Assembly: GCF_002902665.1 (NCBI RefSeq)
Contig: NZ_PPRM01000022.1
Coordinates: 1-32,366 of the forward strand
Origin: Macrococcoides caseolyticum
Lineage (GTDB): Bacteria; Bacillota; Bacilli; Staphylococcales; Staphylococcaceae
Direction of reading: 5' to 3'
Length of the DNA: 32,366 bases
The position numbers and the translations under genes are program-made. Positions 18,147-26,384 of the stretch are shown piece by piece. Positions within the stretch are counted from its first letter, which is position 1; every line of letters begins with the position of its first letter. The notes beneath the pieces are model-generated. The model was not told the origin of the DNA. It was given only the letters and a program-made list of their open reading frames with translations, and did not search any database.

Positions 18147-19498
18147 TATGCTCTACCCCCATTATACGTTAGTTCATACGTTTCAATATCTCGTGCTGCA
18201 GGCTTATCCTTGAACATTCTGATGAGCACATAGCTACAGCTGAATCCGATTATGAGATAAAGTAACCCAAATCCTACAAGCACTAAGCTGACACCTTCTG
18301 CATGCGTCACGCCTTGAGCGACTTTCATATATCCTCTAAGTAACCATGGCTGTCTGCCCATCTCAGCTAAGAACCAGCCGAACTCTATCGCAAGCATACA
18401 TAACGGACCAGTAAGTGCCATTAAATAAAGCATAAAGTTGTTCGTACTCACCTTTGTACGTACTTTCTTCAAGATAACATAAAGGACGCTCACAGCAAAT
18501 GAGAACATACCGAAGAATACCATCAGATCAAAGAAATAATGAATAATTAGCGGCGGACGTTCATCTGCTTTAAATTCATTCAGTCCTTTAACTTCTGTAT
18601 CAAAGCTGTTATCTGCCAGAAAACTTAAGACACCAGGAATCTTGATCGCACCTTTAACTTCATGTGTCTCGTCATCCAGTACACCGAAGAGTACGAGATC
18701 TGCTTGCTTCTCAGATTCAAAATGCCATTCCATCGCTGCAAGCTTCTCTGGCTGTTCATTATGCAGGAACTTCGCAGAAAGGTCACCTGCAAGAATAGTC
18801 AGTAAACTGAAGATTAAACCGACAATCATCGCCATATTAAGTGCTGATTTATGATACTGTCTATCCTCAGCAAATTTATTCTTCAGTAATTTCACTGCCG
18901 CGACACTTGCCACACAGAAAGCAATCGTCATGCCACCTGTTGTTACAACATGGAATGCACGTACGAAAAATGAAGGATTAAGCATCGCTGCAATCGGATC
19001 GATATTCACCAGTACCCCGTCCTTCAGATCGAAACCTTGTGGTGTATTCATAAATGAGTTGACGCTTGTGATAAATAATGCGCTTAATGTCGAACCGATG
19101 ATAATCGGAATATTTAATATCCAGTGTATCCATTTATTTTTGAAACGATCCCACGTATAAAGGTAGATACTTAAAAATATTGCTTCAAAGAAAAACGCGA
19201 ATGTTTCCATAAATAATGGTAATGCAATCACCTGGCCTCCAAGCTTCATAAATGACGGCCAAAGTAACGATAATTGTAATCCGATAATTGTACCGGTTAC
19301 AACACCGACTGCGACAGTAATTGTAAATGCTTTTGCCATACGACGTGCAAGTGTAATATATTTCATATTGCCGGTTTTGATACCTAATCCTTCAGCAATC
19401 ATGATCATAAGCGGCATACCCACGCCAATCGTTGCGAAGATGATATGAAAACCTAAAGTCATCGCAGTTAAAATTCTACTCATAACGAGTCCATCCAT
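18146..19498 (-). CDS. cydA: Cytochrome bd ubiquinol/menaquinol oxidase subunit I
   Basis: Catalytic haem-bearing subunit I of cytochrome bd oxidase (450 residues, about nine helices). His18 in LGFHIIFATIGVG corresponds to the conserved N-terminal haem ligand, and the EMGRQPW block is the strongly conserved quinol-oxidase signature. The Q-loop region (about 250-310, NEQPEKLAAMEWHFES) is of the short type found in Firmicutes. Total length is lower than in the long-loop E. coli protein. AAAGGAGG lies eight bases before the ATG. A Rex-type operator lies in the leader, so the operon is probably induced when NADH rises under oxygen limitation. Confidence 0.95.
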   Translation of the reverse strand: MDGLVMSRILTAMTLGFHIIFATIGVGMPLMIMIAEGLGIKTGNMKYITLARRMAKAFTITVAVGVVTGTIIGLQLSLLWPSFMKLGGQVIALPLFMETFAFFFEAIFLSIYLYTWDRFKNKWIHWILNIPIIIGSTLSALFITSVNSFMNTPQGFDLKDGVLVNIDPIAAMLNPSFFVRAFHVVTTGGMTIAFCVASVAAVKLLKNKFAEDRQYHKSALNMAMIVGLIFSLLTILAGDLSAKFLHNEQPEKLAAMEWHFESEKQADLVLFGVLDDETHEVKGAIKIPGVLSFLADNSFDTEVKGLNEFKADERPPLIIHYFFDLMVFFGMFSFAVSVLYVILKKVRTKVSTNNFMLYLMALTGPLCMLAIEFGWFLAEMGRQPWLLRGYMKVAQGVTHAEGVSLVLVGFGLLYLIIGFSCSYVLIRMFKDKPAARDIETYELTYNGGRA

Positions 19499-19514
19499 TT
19501 ATAAAATCCTCCTT

Positions 19515-19532
19515 TTGTGATAATACTCACAT
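19515..19532. promoter_or_regulatory. Candidate Rex operator upstream of cydA
   Basis: TTGTGA-TAATAC-TCACAT matches the consensus of the NADH-sensing repressor Rex (TTGTGA, six A/T-rich bases, TCACAA) at 11 of 12 arm positions. It lies 17 bp before the cydA start codon. It is just downstream of the proposed promoter, where a repressor would block initiation. cydAB is a classical Rex target in Gram-positive bacteria. Confidence 0.75.
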
Positions 19533-19539
19533 AATACTT

Positions 19540-19568
19540 ATTGTATATTACTCTGTTCCTTTTTTAAA
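19540..19568 (-). promoter_or_regulatory. Candidate cydA promoter
   Basis: On the minus strand TTTAAA (19563-19568) and TACAAT (19540-19545) are 17 bp apart. The predicted transcription start falls at the edge of the Rex site (19515-19532). Confidence 0.5.
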
Positions 19569-19599
19569 GTAATTGAACCACTTATTTATGACAAATCTG

Positions 19600-19608
19600 T
19601 GTTATAAT
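19600..19608 (+). promoter_or_regulatory. Extended -10 promoter of the glutaredoxin-like gene
   Basis: TGTTATAAT is a perfect extended -10 element (TGnTATAAT). There is no good -35 hexamer at the usual distance. Initiation would be about 20 bases before the ATG at 19638. Confidence 0.55.
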
Positions 19609-19637
19609 CATGTCATTACAACAAAAGGAGCACTGCT

Positions 19638-19862
19638 ATGAATATTGAAATCTATACACAGGATGATTGTCCTCCATGTACATTTATAAAACAATATTTC
19701 ACGAATAAAGGATATACCTTTACCGAAAAGAATATTGCGCATATGCCCTATAAGATCGAGATGATAGACTATGATGCGATGAGCACTCCGCTTATCAAGA
19801 TTGACGACGCGCTCTTCTATCAGCCGGACATCGACAAGATTGAAGCGTATCTCCATGCTTAA
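19638..19862 (+). CDS. Glutaredoxin/NrdH-like thiol-disulfide protein
   Basis: A 74-residue thioredoxin-fold protein with the redox motif CPPC (Cys11-Cys14) and the cis-proline segment STPLIKID. Length and sequence resemble the NrdH/YruB-like glutaredoxins of Firmicutes that reduce protein disulfides. Which reductant or partner it uses is not shown. AAAGGAG lies eight bases before the ATG. It is divergent from cydA and its last codons overlap the metallophosphoesterase gene by eight bases. In S. aureus a similar gene stands, as I recall, between ptsI and cydA too. Confidence 0.88.
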   Translation: MNIEIYTQDDCPPCTFIKQYFTNKGYTFTEKNIAHMPYKIEMIDYDAMSTPLIKIDDALFYQPDIDKIEAYLHA

Positions 19863-20682
19863 GCAATTGATATATGCCTTTATCGACCGTTTCGGTGAAC
19901 GATTGATTCCCTTGATGCCGAATCCCATCCATCAATTGAAGCTCAGCCACATCAAACTTAATGGACTGCATAAGAAACATGAAAGGCCGTTACGGATTGT
20001 CCATCTATCAGATATGCATATCGGTTTTCAGTTTGATTATGAAGATCTTATCCATGTGATTAAACAGGTGAATCAGCAGAAACCTGATATCGTCTGTATC
20101 ACAGGAGATGTATTTGATAATCTGGACCGTTTCACCGAAAATTCTGACCGCTATATACCGCTCTTTAAGACGATGCAGGCGCCTCACAAATTCTTTGTAT
20201 ATGGCAATCACGATCAGCGCGCACATCGCACACATGACCTGGAACGTGTGATGCAGCATGCAGAAATCGAGATCCTGAACAACTACGGAAAGTATATTAC
20301 ATATGATAATGAGTCAATCTATATAGGTGGTACTGATGATATCATCAATAGTGGTGGTAACATCGATCAGATGCTGCACAATAAGACATACCATGCCTAT
20401 ACAATCGCACTTATCCATGAACCTGACTTTGCACGTTTCACGAAACGGTTCGATGTCGATCTGCAGCTCTCCGGACACGCGCACGGTGGTCAGATTGCGC
20501 TGCCAATACTTGGTGCACCAGTAAGACCGATGCTTGGCAGAAAGTACTACCGCGGACTCTATACATTAAAGTATAGGCAGCATAAGATGCAGCTTCACAC
20601 ATCTACAGGACTCGGAACAACCCATTTTCCAGTACGTATCGGTGCACGACCTGAGATCACTCTGATTGAAATTAATAAGTAA
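19855..20682 (+). CDS. Metallophosphoesterase (YkuE/YaeI type)
   Basis: Calcineurin-like phosphoesterase of 275 residues. The binuclear metal-site motifs are all visible: DMH in HLSDMHIG (53-55), GDVFDN (84-89), GNHD (117-120), LIHEPD (His188) and GHAHGG (207-212). The closing TSTGLGTTHFPVRIGARPEI block is typical of the YkuE/YaeI branch. The physiological substrate of this branch is not settled to my knowledge. I start it at the ATG at 19855, which overlaps the glutaredoxin stop by eight bases. The ribosome site is weak (GAAG) and translation is probably coupled. The longer frame upstream lies within the glutaredoxin gene and is rejected. There is no clear signal peptide. Confidence 0.88.
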   Translation: MLKQLIYAFIDRFGERLIPLMPNPIHQLKLSHIKLNGLHKKHERPLRIVHLSDMHIGFQFDYEDLIHVIKQVNQQKPDIVCITGDVFDNLDRFTENSDRYIPLFKTMQAPHKFFVYGNHDQRAHRTHDLERVMQHAEIEILNNYGKYITYDNESIYIGGTDDIINSGGNIDQMLHNKTYHAYTIALIHEPDFARFTKRFDVDLQLSGHAHGGQIALPILGAPVRPMLGRKYYRGLYTLKYRQHKMQLHTSTGLGTTHFPVRIGARPEITLIEINK

Positions 20683-20690
20683 CTACACAA

Positions 20691-20743
20691 ATAACCCGAA
20701 TGATAGAGAAGATGAACTACATCTTCTCAGTCATTCGGGTTAT
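20691..20743. terminator. Bidirectional terminator between the phosphoesterase gene and ptsI
   Basis: Nested inverted repeats form one long hairpin: ATAACCCGAATGA (20691-20703) pairs with 20731-20743, and GAGAAGATG (20706-20714) with 20720-20728, leaving a five-base loop. On the plus strand ATTTATTT follows. It separates two convergent genes. Confidence 0.85.
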
Positions 20744-20770
20744 ATTTATTTAACTTAAATTTAATTCAGA

Positions 20771-22480
20771 TTATAGATATGCATCTACGAGCTTTACAAC
20801 CTCTTCCTGTGTCGCACAGTTTAAAGCTTGCTCAGCTACTTTCGCCATCTCTGGCTGACTTAAGTTCTTAATCTGACGACGTGCACTTAAGATACTTGTC
20901 GCACTCATACTGAACTCATCAAGACCGAGACCTAGCAATAACGGAATTGCTGTCGAATCTCCTGCCATTTCTCCACACATCCCTGTCCATTTACCTTCTT
21001 TATGACTGGCATCAATAACTTGTTTGATCAGTCTAAGAATCGCTGGGTTATAGGGCTGGTAAAGATAAGAGACGCGTTCACTCATACGGTCTGCAGCCAT
21101 CGTATATTGAATAAGATCATTCGTACCGATACTAAAGAAATCAACCTCTTTCGCAAAGATATCGGCCATTGCTGCTGTAGAAGGAATCTCTACCATGATG
21201 CCAAGCTCGATATCGTCAGCAACTTTAACTTTATCTGCAATTAAATTGGCTTTCTCTTCTTCTAAGATTGCTTTCGCATCACGGAATTCGTTGATAGTCG
21301 CAATCATTGGGAACATGATGCTCAGTTTACCGTGGATGGATGCACGTAATAACGCACGAAGCTGTGTTCTAAAGATATCCTGCTGATCCAGACAAAGTCG
21401 AATCGCACGGTATCCAAGGAACGGGTTCATCTCTTTCGGTAAGTTTAAGTACGGAAGCTCTTTATCTCCACCGATATCTAATGTACGGACAACAACACGT
21501 TTACCATCCATCTCAGATAATACTTTCTTATAAGCTTCAAACTGTTCATCTTCAGAAGGCATTGCATCGCGTCCCATATAAAGAAACTCTGTACGATAGA
21601 GGCCGATACCTTCTGCACCGTTATTCTTAACACCTTCAAGATCATTCGGTGTACCGATATTCGCAGCAAGCTCTACGTGCTTACCTTCTTTAGTGACTGT
21701 CTTATCGTTAACCAGCTGCTTTAATTCTTCTTTCTCCTGAAGGAAAGCAGCTTGACGAGCTTTGTATCCCGTAACCGTCTGCTCATCTGGATTAATGATG
21801 ACTTCTCCTGCAATACCGTCAACAATTACGAAATCTCCTTGCTGTACAGCATCAGTAATGTTTTTAGTCCCAACAACCGCCGGAATTTCTAATGAACGGC
21901 TCATAATTGCTGAATGGCTCGTACGCCCACCGATATTTGTCGCAAATCCTTGAACAAACTTCTTGTTCAGTTGTGCAGTATCAGAAGGCGTTAAGTCTTC
22001 TGCGATGATGACAACGGGCTCATCAATCATCGTAGGATTTGGTAGAGATACTCCTAGAATGTGCGATAATACGCGTTTAGATACATCTTTAATATCTGCT
22101 GCACGTTCTTTCATATATTCATTATCCATCGATTCAAATATTGTGATGAAATTCGTTGAAACTTCAGAGAGACTTGCGGCTGCATTCATCTGATTATTTC
22201 GAATGTTATCTTCAATTGGGTTGATTAGCTCAGGGTCTTCAAGGACAAGCAGATGCGCATCAAAGATTGCTGCCTTATCTGGGCCAAGCGCTATTTCTGC
22301 ATTGTTACGAATCTGTGTCAACTCTACCTTAGATTGATTGACAGCAGCTTTGAATTTCTCAACTTCTGCATCTACATCTGCTACTTTTTCATTGTTAAAA
22401 GACAGATCAGGTTCAACCAGAAGGTATGCTTTGGCAATTGCGATGCCATCTGATGCACCGATACCTTTTAAAGTCGTCAT
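20771..22480 (-). CDS. ptsI: PTS enzyme I (phosphoenolpyruvate-protein phosphotransferase)
   Basis: First enzyme of the phosphotransferase system (569 residues). It takes phosphate from phosphoenolpyruvate onto His189 ([13 protein letters not shown]) and passes it to HPr. The N-terminal HPr-binding and swivelling domains (about 1-225) are followed by the PEP-binding barrel with [37 protein letters not shown] and GMCGEMAGD. Length is normal for the family. Its start codon shares one base with the ptsH stop, the standard coupled pair. A strong terminator lies downstream, so the ptsHI unit ends here. Confidence 0.96.
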   Translation of the reverse strand: MTTLKGIGASDGIAIAKAYLLVEPDLSFNNEKVADVDAEVEKFKAAVNQSKVELTQIRNNAEIALGPDKAAIFDAHLLVLEDPELINPIEDNIRNNQMNAAASLSEVSTNFITIFESMDNEYMKERAADIKDVSKRVLSHILGVSLPNPTMIDEPVVIIAEDLTPSDTAQLNKKFVQGFATNIGGRTSHSAIMSRSLEIPAVVGTKNITDAVQQGDFVIVDGIAGEVIINPDEQTVTGYKARQAAFLQEKEELKQLVNDKTVTKEGKHVELAANIGTPNDLEGVKNNGAEGIGLYRTEFLYMGRDAMPSEDEQFEAYKKVLSEMDGKRVVVRTLDIGGDKELPYLNLPKEMNPFLGYRAIRLCLDQQDIFRTQLRALLRASIHGKLSIMFPMIATINEFRDAKAILEEEKANLIADKVKVADDIELGIMVEIPSTAAMADIFAKEVDFFSIGTNDLIQYTMAADRMSERVSYLYQPYNPAILRLIKQVIDASHKEGKWTGMCGEMAGDSTAIPLLLGLGLDEFSMSATSILSARRQIKNLSQPEMAKVAEQALNCATQEEVVKLVDAYL

Positions 22481-22746
22481 TATTTGCTTAAACCTTCTTT
22501 AACTAATAATTCGCTGATTGCATCGATTGCTTCTTTCTCATCGCTACCTTCAGCGTAGATTGTAATTTCTGCATCTTTACCTACACCAAGACTCATAACA
22601 CCCATGATTGATTTTAAGTTTACTTTCTTCGCATTATATTCTAATTGAACATCAGATTCAAATTTACTTGCAGTTTGAACTAACATTGTTGCTGGACGTG
22701 CATGGATTCCTGTTTCGTCAATAATTACATAAGATTTTTGTTCCAT
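22480..22746 (-). CDS. ptsH: PTS phosphocarrier protein HPr
   Basis: An 88-residue phosphocarrier between enzyme I and sugar-specific enzymes II. His15 in [10 protein letters not shown] receives phosphate from enzyme I, and Ser46 in [11 protein letters not shown] is the HPr-kinase site that lets HPr-Ser-P act with CcpA in carbon catabolite repression. Both sites are intact. AAGGAG stands about nine bases before the ATG. It is the first gene of ptsHI, with a proposed promoter about 40 bp upstream. Confidence 0.96.
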   Translation of the reverse strand: MEQKSYVIIDETGIHARPATMLVQTASKFESDVQLEYNAKKVNLKSIMGVMSLGVGKDAEITIYAEGSDEKEAIDAISELLVKEGLSK

Positions 22747-22786
22747 AATAATAATCTCCTTTTGGCTGCATAATGCATTAATTTAA

Positions 22787-22816
22787 TATATAAACTACTT
22801 GTCTATACGTTTTCAA
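22787..22816 (-). promoter_or_regulatory. Candidate ptsHI promoter
   Basis: On the minus strand TTGAAA (22811-22816) and TATATA (22787-22792) are 18 bp apart, upstream of ptsH. A cre-like sequence (22802-22815, about 12 of 14 consensus positions but lacking two of the conserved right-arm bases) overlaps the -35 box. A dyad TTGAGT/ACTCAA lies just upstream at 22830-22843. Confidence 0.5.
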
Positions 22817-22902
22817 TATACCAAATTTCTTGAGTAAACTCAATCATTTGAACACGAAACGATATGCTTTCAAATATTTCTGTTAAAATATTCACAAAAC
22901 AG

Positions 22903-23433
22903 TTAAAGGATGAGCTCACGTGCGACGCGTTCACACTTGTCGATATGTTGCTCACCGAGCTTCTTCATCATATAATAGCTGATTGTGCCGCTGACTGCCT
23001 GCCCGATAACAGGCACCCATTTCGACTGTTTCAACGCTTCACGACGCAGCATCATCTTGAAGACCATAGCCACAAAGCCTTTTGTGACTTTCTTGCCGAT
23101 GAAATCACTACCAGACTTCGCAGCAGAAAAGACAATCTTCTGCTTAATATCATCTGTATACCCGCTGACTTGCTTATGACTTAAGCCATATTCTTTATTG
23201 ATGTTCTCGATAATATCTGTCATCAGCTTAAGGTCTGCTGTCACATCAAGCCCTGGAATTGGCACGACGGCTGCTGCAGAGGACATCAGTGATTTATTGT
23301 GCAGCATGCTTTCTGCATGCTTACGACGTTCTATAAGATCTGCCTCACTTTGCGGTAAGCTGTTGATGGTCTTCACTTCTTTATTCGTAAATTGCTTTGT
23401 CGCCATATTAATGGCATTATCTAATATTCCCAT
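22903..23433 (-). CDS. EcsC-like/DUF697-like protein of unknown function
   Basis: A 176-residue protein that I place only loosely. It has two conserved-looking hydrophobic, Gly/Pro-bearing blocks: AAAVVPIPGLDVTADLKLM (about 54-72) with a following YGLS, and KWVPVIGQAVSGTISYYMM (about 138-156) with a later Cys. This two-block pattern resembles EcsC-type proteins and the DUF697 tail of some bacterial GTPases. The blocks may insert into or lie on the membrane. No GTPase or catalytic motif is present. AGGAGG precedes the ATG. It stands as a single gene between ptsH and the methyltransferase gene, all on the minus strand. Confidence 0.6.
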   Translation of the reverse strand: MGILDNAINMATKQFTNKEVKTINSLPQSEADLIERRKHAESMLHNKSLMSSAAAVVPIPGLDVTADLKLMTDIIENINKEYGLSHKQVSGYTDDIKQKIVFSAAKSGSDFIGKKVTKGFVAMVFKMMLRREALKQSKWVPVIGQAVSGTISYYMMKKLGEQHIDKCERVARELIL

Positions 23434-23492
23434 ACGGAACCCCTCCTAAAATAGATATCTAAAGCTATATTCCCAGAATACCTTTTATTTAA

Positions 23493-24659
23493 TCATCCTT
23501 TGATCTTTACGAACACGACCTTCAAATATTTAGATGCCTTATACTTATCTGTCGTCTTGAAGTCTTTTGGTAGACCCATGATCTGCTCAATCTCGTAATC
23601 AGCACGATCTATCAGCGTTTCTTCTATCATTGCTCTGAACTGTTTGAGTGACACATTCGATGCATTTGTCGACAGCACCAGATATCCGCCATAATTGACG
23701 AGCGGCAGCGCCTGTGTGATCAGTTCATGATAGTTATCCTTAACTGTAAATACCTTCTTCTTATGACGTGAGAAGCTCGGTGGGTCGATCACGATGATAT
23801 CGAATGTCTTTAAGTGACGCGTAAAATAAGCGAGCGCATCAAATGCATCCATCGTGATAAATGTCTGGTCATCCAGATTCATCTCATTTAATGCAAAGTT
23901 CTGCTGCATCAATTCAATCGAACGTTTCGCAATATCTACATTTGTCGTCTTGTAGCCATTACTGCCCACTGCTACAGAGAAACCACCGGAATACGCAAAT
24001 AGATTGAGCATATCATGATGCTTCGTATCCATCTGCAGCAGCTTCTTTCTCACATCGCGCTGATCTAAGAACAGACCGGTCATCGCACCGTCCGTCAGAT
24101 CGATCATATAATGCAGATTGTTCTCTTTGATGATGATTGGAAATTCCGTCCCTTCATCACTGACCTGATTAGTCGGCACATTCTTATCATAGCGTAGCTT
24201 CTCATAGATTGTCTTATACTGAAATACAGCTTTCACCGCTTCAATGATGTCCTGCTTAAAATGATAGATGCCCTTTGAATACCAGGTGATCAGCAGGTGT
24301 CCATCGTATGAATCGATCGTAAAGCCACCAAGACCGTCGCCTTCACCATTATACAATCTGAAGGCGTTCGTATCTGTACTATTATATAGAGAGGCACGTT
24401 CTGCATTCGCGGTTTCAAAGAGGTTAATAAAATATGAAGCATCGATAAACTGTAAATATGCATCACTTACCTTCCATCCAAGACCTTTATGCTGCAAACC
24501 TGAATAGAATGTACCAATAAGTTCACCTTGCTCTGTCTTAACGGTGAACAGCTCCCCTTCTTCAATCTGGTCTGTCTGATACACATCATCTGTCTCCAGC
24601 AGGACATAACCATGAGTGAATTTCTGCTGCTTACTACGTTTAATCGTTACATTTTTCAT
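23493..24659 (-). CDS. RlmI-family (COG1092-type) SAM-dependent rRNA methyltransferase
   Basis: Class I methyltransferase of 388 residues from the ATG at 24659 (AAGGAG upstream). The extra 17 residues of the longer frame lack a ribosome site. An N-terminal PUA-like RNA-binding domain (about 1-75) is followed by a linking domain and the Rossmann fold. That fold has GLFLDQRDVR (195-204), SAM-binding motif I NLFAYSGGFSVA (219-230), the ribose-binding acidic VDIA, and motif IV DPPSF (292-296). The layout matches RlmI, which makes m5C1962 in 23S rRNA in E. coli. However, this protein has no cysteine at all, while m5C enzymes normally use one (motif VI here reads STNASN). The exact target and product are therefore uncertain. 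Confidence 0.85.
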   Translation of the reverse strand: MKNVTIKRSKQQKFTHGYVLLETDDVYQTDQIEEGELFTVKTEQGELIGTFYSGLQHKGLGWKVSDAYLQFIDASYFINLFETANAERASLYNSTDTNAFRLYNGEGDGLGGFTIDSYDGHLLITWYSKGIYHFKQDIIEAVKAVFQYKTIYEKLRYDKNVPTNQVSDEGTEFPIIIKENNLHYMIDLTDGAMTGLFLDQRDVRKKLLQMDTKHHDMLNLFAYSGGFSVAVGSNGYKTTNVDIAKRSIELMQQNFALNEMNLDDQTFITMDAFDALAYFTRHLKTFDIIVIDPPSFSRHKKKVFTVKDNYHELITQALPLVNYGGYLVLSTNASNVSLKQFRAMIEETLIDRADYEIEQIMGLPKDFKTTDKYKASKYLKVVFVKIKG

Positions 24660-24697
24660 ACATTTCTCCTTAAAATTTAATACATTAACTATACCAT

Positions 24698-24728
24698 AAA
24701 AAATAGACATCTCTATCAGATGTCTATT
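24698..24728 (-). terminator. Terminator after the ten-helix membrane protein gene
   Basis: A perfect 10-bp stem (AATAGACATC at 24702-24711, complement at 24719-24728) is followed on the minus strand by T residues (AAAAAA at 24698-24703, partly in the stem). It lies between the membrane protein gene, ending at 24851, and the methyltransferase start. Confidence 0.7.
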
Positions 24729-24850
24729 ACACGTTCATTATTTGATTCACGGAAATTTCTCCCATCCCCATGGTAACGTTTCCATAATGATTATATCGTG
24801 AATCCCGATTTTCCACAATAGAATTTCAAAAAAACATTCAACTGAAATTA

Positions 24851-26113
24851 TCAGTATCTTTTCTGCAGATGAATGATATACAGCGGCAACTGTATTAACA
24901 GCAGTAATATGAGTATCGGAGGGATGAATAGGGATAAGTTGATTCCTTTAAATAGCATCAAGTAAAAACTAACAATCACTTTAAGCATTAAAAATGAGAT
25001 TGTAAATAACTGCCCGAAGTAACCGCGAGCTCTAAAATGGATCATCAATGTAAAATAGATATACATGACTATGATTAAAAGCATTCCGAATAAATTGATC
25101 CATTCGTAGAAATACTGCATCTTCACAACATTGAACTTCGTCGCTTCAAACAGCATGTTGCGGTTATTCAGTTCAATTACAGTAATGATAAACAGCAGAC
25201 TGCTCAGCAGCAGTTCGATATGAAATGCTTTGATCCAGCGCGGATATCTAAACCATGACGGGATATCCTCATCCTGTAGGTTGATGAGCTTTCTTAGCGA
25301 GCATCTCTGCATCATAAGGACGACCTTTTCATCTAATTTCAGAGACTCTTCAGATAACCTATTGATCGTCATGTTCGTATTCTCACGGATCATTCGGCTG
25401 ATCTTAGAATCCCGCTTCTTCTCAGTACGTTTCATGTGATCGGATGCTTTAACGAGCGTACGCTTTAAGAATACATAGTTAACAAGACATAATGTCGCTA
25501 AAAGCACGAGCAGAATAAAGAAGAAGTTGATGGTCATGACATCGAGCGGTGTCACCTTCTCTTCATTCAAATTATCATAGACCGCAAGCTGCGTCATAAA
25601 ATAAGCAAGCGCATAGATGAATATAAGAACATTGATATGCAGCTTCCTAAAATGCGTATTCAGACGCTTTCTGTTCAAAGTATAATAGACGACACTGATG
25701 AAGAAAAGCAGATATAGCAGTGCATAGAAACCATACATCTCAAAAATAAGAATCGATGTGATGAGATACAGTAATCCACCGAACAAAAGGTAGACTTGAG
25801 CAATCACCTTATCATAAAGTGTCGTCTGTCTGAGCTTACGTGATACATAGAAGAATGCCCCTCCTATGACAATAAACAGCACTCCAGATAAGAGTGTAAA
25901 CTGATTAATATAATGACTCAGCAGCTTGATCAGCTCAAACGAATAAATATTGATAAAGTCAAAGAAACTATACATATGCATCTTATTGATATCAACATCT
26001 TTAAAATGTGAAATCTGTTTATGATTCACAATGACGAATATTCCAAGAATCATATTCATGGTACCTAATAGATATCCAATCAGAATCTCAAAATGTTTTT
26101 TAATCCAGTTCAT
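24851..26113 (-). CDS. Polytopic membrane protein of unknown function
   Basis: A 420-residue protein that I do not recognise. There are about ten hydrophobic helices: six in the N-terminal half (near residues 10-30, 70-92, 105-125, 127-145, 158-178, 195-215) and four in the C-terminal half (near 296-315, 338-358, 368-388, 392-412). Between them is a charged loop of about 80 residues (KRTEKKRDSKISRMIRENT) that is probably cytoplasmic. No transporter signature or catalytic motif is visible. GAGGTG precedes the ATG. It is divergent from the 42-residue gene and seems to be transcribed alone. Confidence 0.75.
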   Translation of the reverse strand: MNWIKKHFEILIGYLLGTMNMILGIFVIVNHKQISHFKDVDINKMHMYSFFDFINIYSFELIKLLSHYINQFTLLSGVLFIVIGGAFFYVSRKLRQTTLYDKVIAQVYLLFGGLLYLITSILIFEMYGFYALLYLLFFISVVYYTLNRKRLNTHFRKLHINVLIFIYALAYFMTQLAVYDNLNEEKVTPLDVMTINFFFILLVLLATLCLVNYVFLKRTLVKASDHMKRTEKKRDSKISRMIRENTNMTINRLSEESLKLDEKVVLMMQRCSLRKLINLQDEDIPSWFRYPRWIKAFHIELLLSSLLFIITVIELNNRNMLFEATKFNVVKMQYFYEWINLFGMLLIIVMYIYFTLMIHFRARGYFGQLFTISFLMLKVIVSFYLMLFKGINLSLFIPPILILLLLIQLPLYIIHLQKRY

Positions 26114-26131
26114 AATCCCACCTCATTCCAT

Positions 26132-26160
26132 ATTATAATGTGTTTCATAAGAAATGTCCT
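26132..26160 (-). promoter_or_regulatory. Candidate promoter of the ten-helix membrane protein gene
   Basis: On the minus strand AGGACA (26155-26160) and a perfect TATAAT (26132-26137) are 17 bp apart. The predicted leader is only about 12 bases. Confidence 0.5.
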
Positions 26161-26203
26161 AGCATTTCAACAAAATCATGCTTAAGACTGAGATGTTTAA
26201 TGA

Positions 26204-26232
26204 TTGAAAAGCGGGGTAATATAAACTATAAC
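26204..26232 (+). promoter_or_regulatory. Promoter of the 42-residue gene
   Basis: TTGAAA (26204-26209) and TATAAC (26227-26232) are exactly 17 bp apart, each one mismatch from consensus. AGGAGG follows shortly after the predicted start. Confidence 0.65.
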
Positions 26233-26252
26233 AACTTTTAGGAGGAATTATC

Positions 26253-26381
26253 ATGACAGAAAAATACGAAGAGCTAAAGAATAATGCAGAAGAAGCTAAA
26301 GAACAGGAAGAGAAAAAACAAGATAGTAATTCAGAAGGTCAGGAACAGACTAAAGAAGACGTACAAAAGACATTCGAATAA
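26253..26381 (+). CDS. Small acidic 42-residue protein
   Basis: An ATG preceded by AGGAGG at seven bases opens a frame of 42 codons ending in TAA at 26379-26381. The product starts MTEKYEELKNNAEEAKEQEE and is made almost only of Glu, Lys, Gln, Asn and Asp, with no cysteine and no hydrophobic helix. It should be a soluble, disordered or single-helix peptide. A good sigma-A-type promoter stands just upstream, so promoter, ribosome site and frame agree. A repeat-rich region follows and ends with a strong hairpin. The function is unknown and I recognise no family. Confidence 0.7.
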   Translation: MTEKYEELKNNAEEAKEQEEKKQDSNSEGQEQTKEDVQKTFE

Positions 26382-26384
26382 AGA

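Noticed and set aside
22873-22892. AATATTT/AAATATT hairpin downstream of the EcsC-like gene
   Set aside because: The stem is only seven A/T pairs with no T run, as expected by chance in AT-rich DNA.
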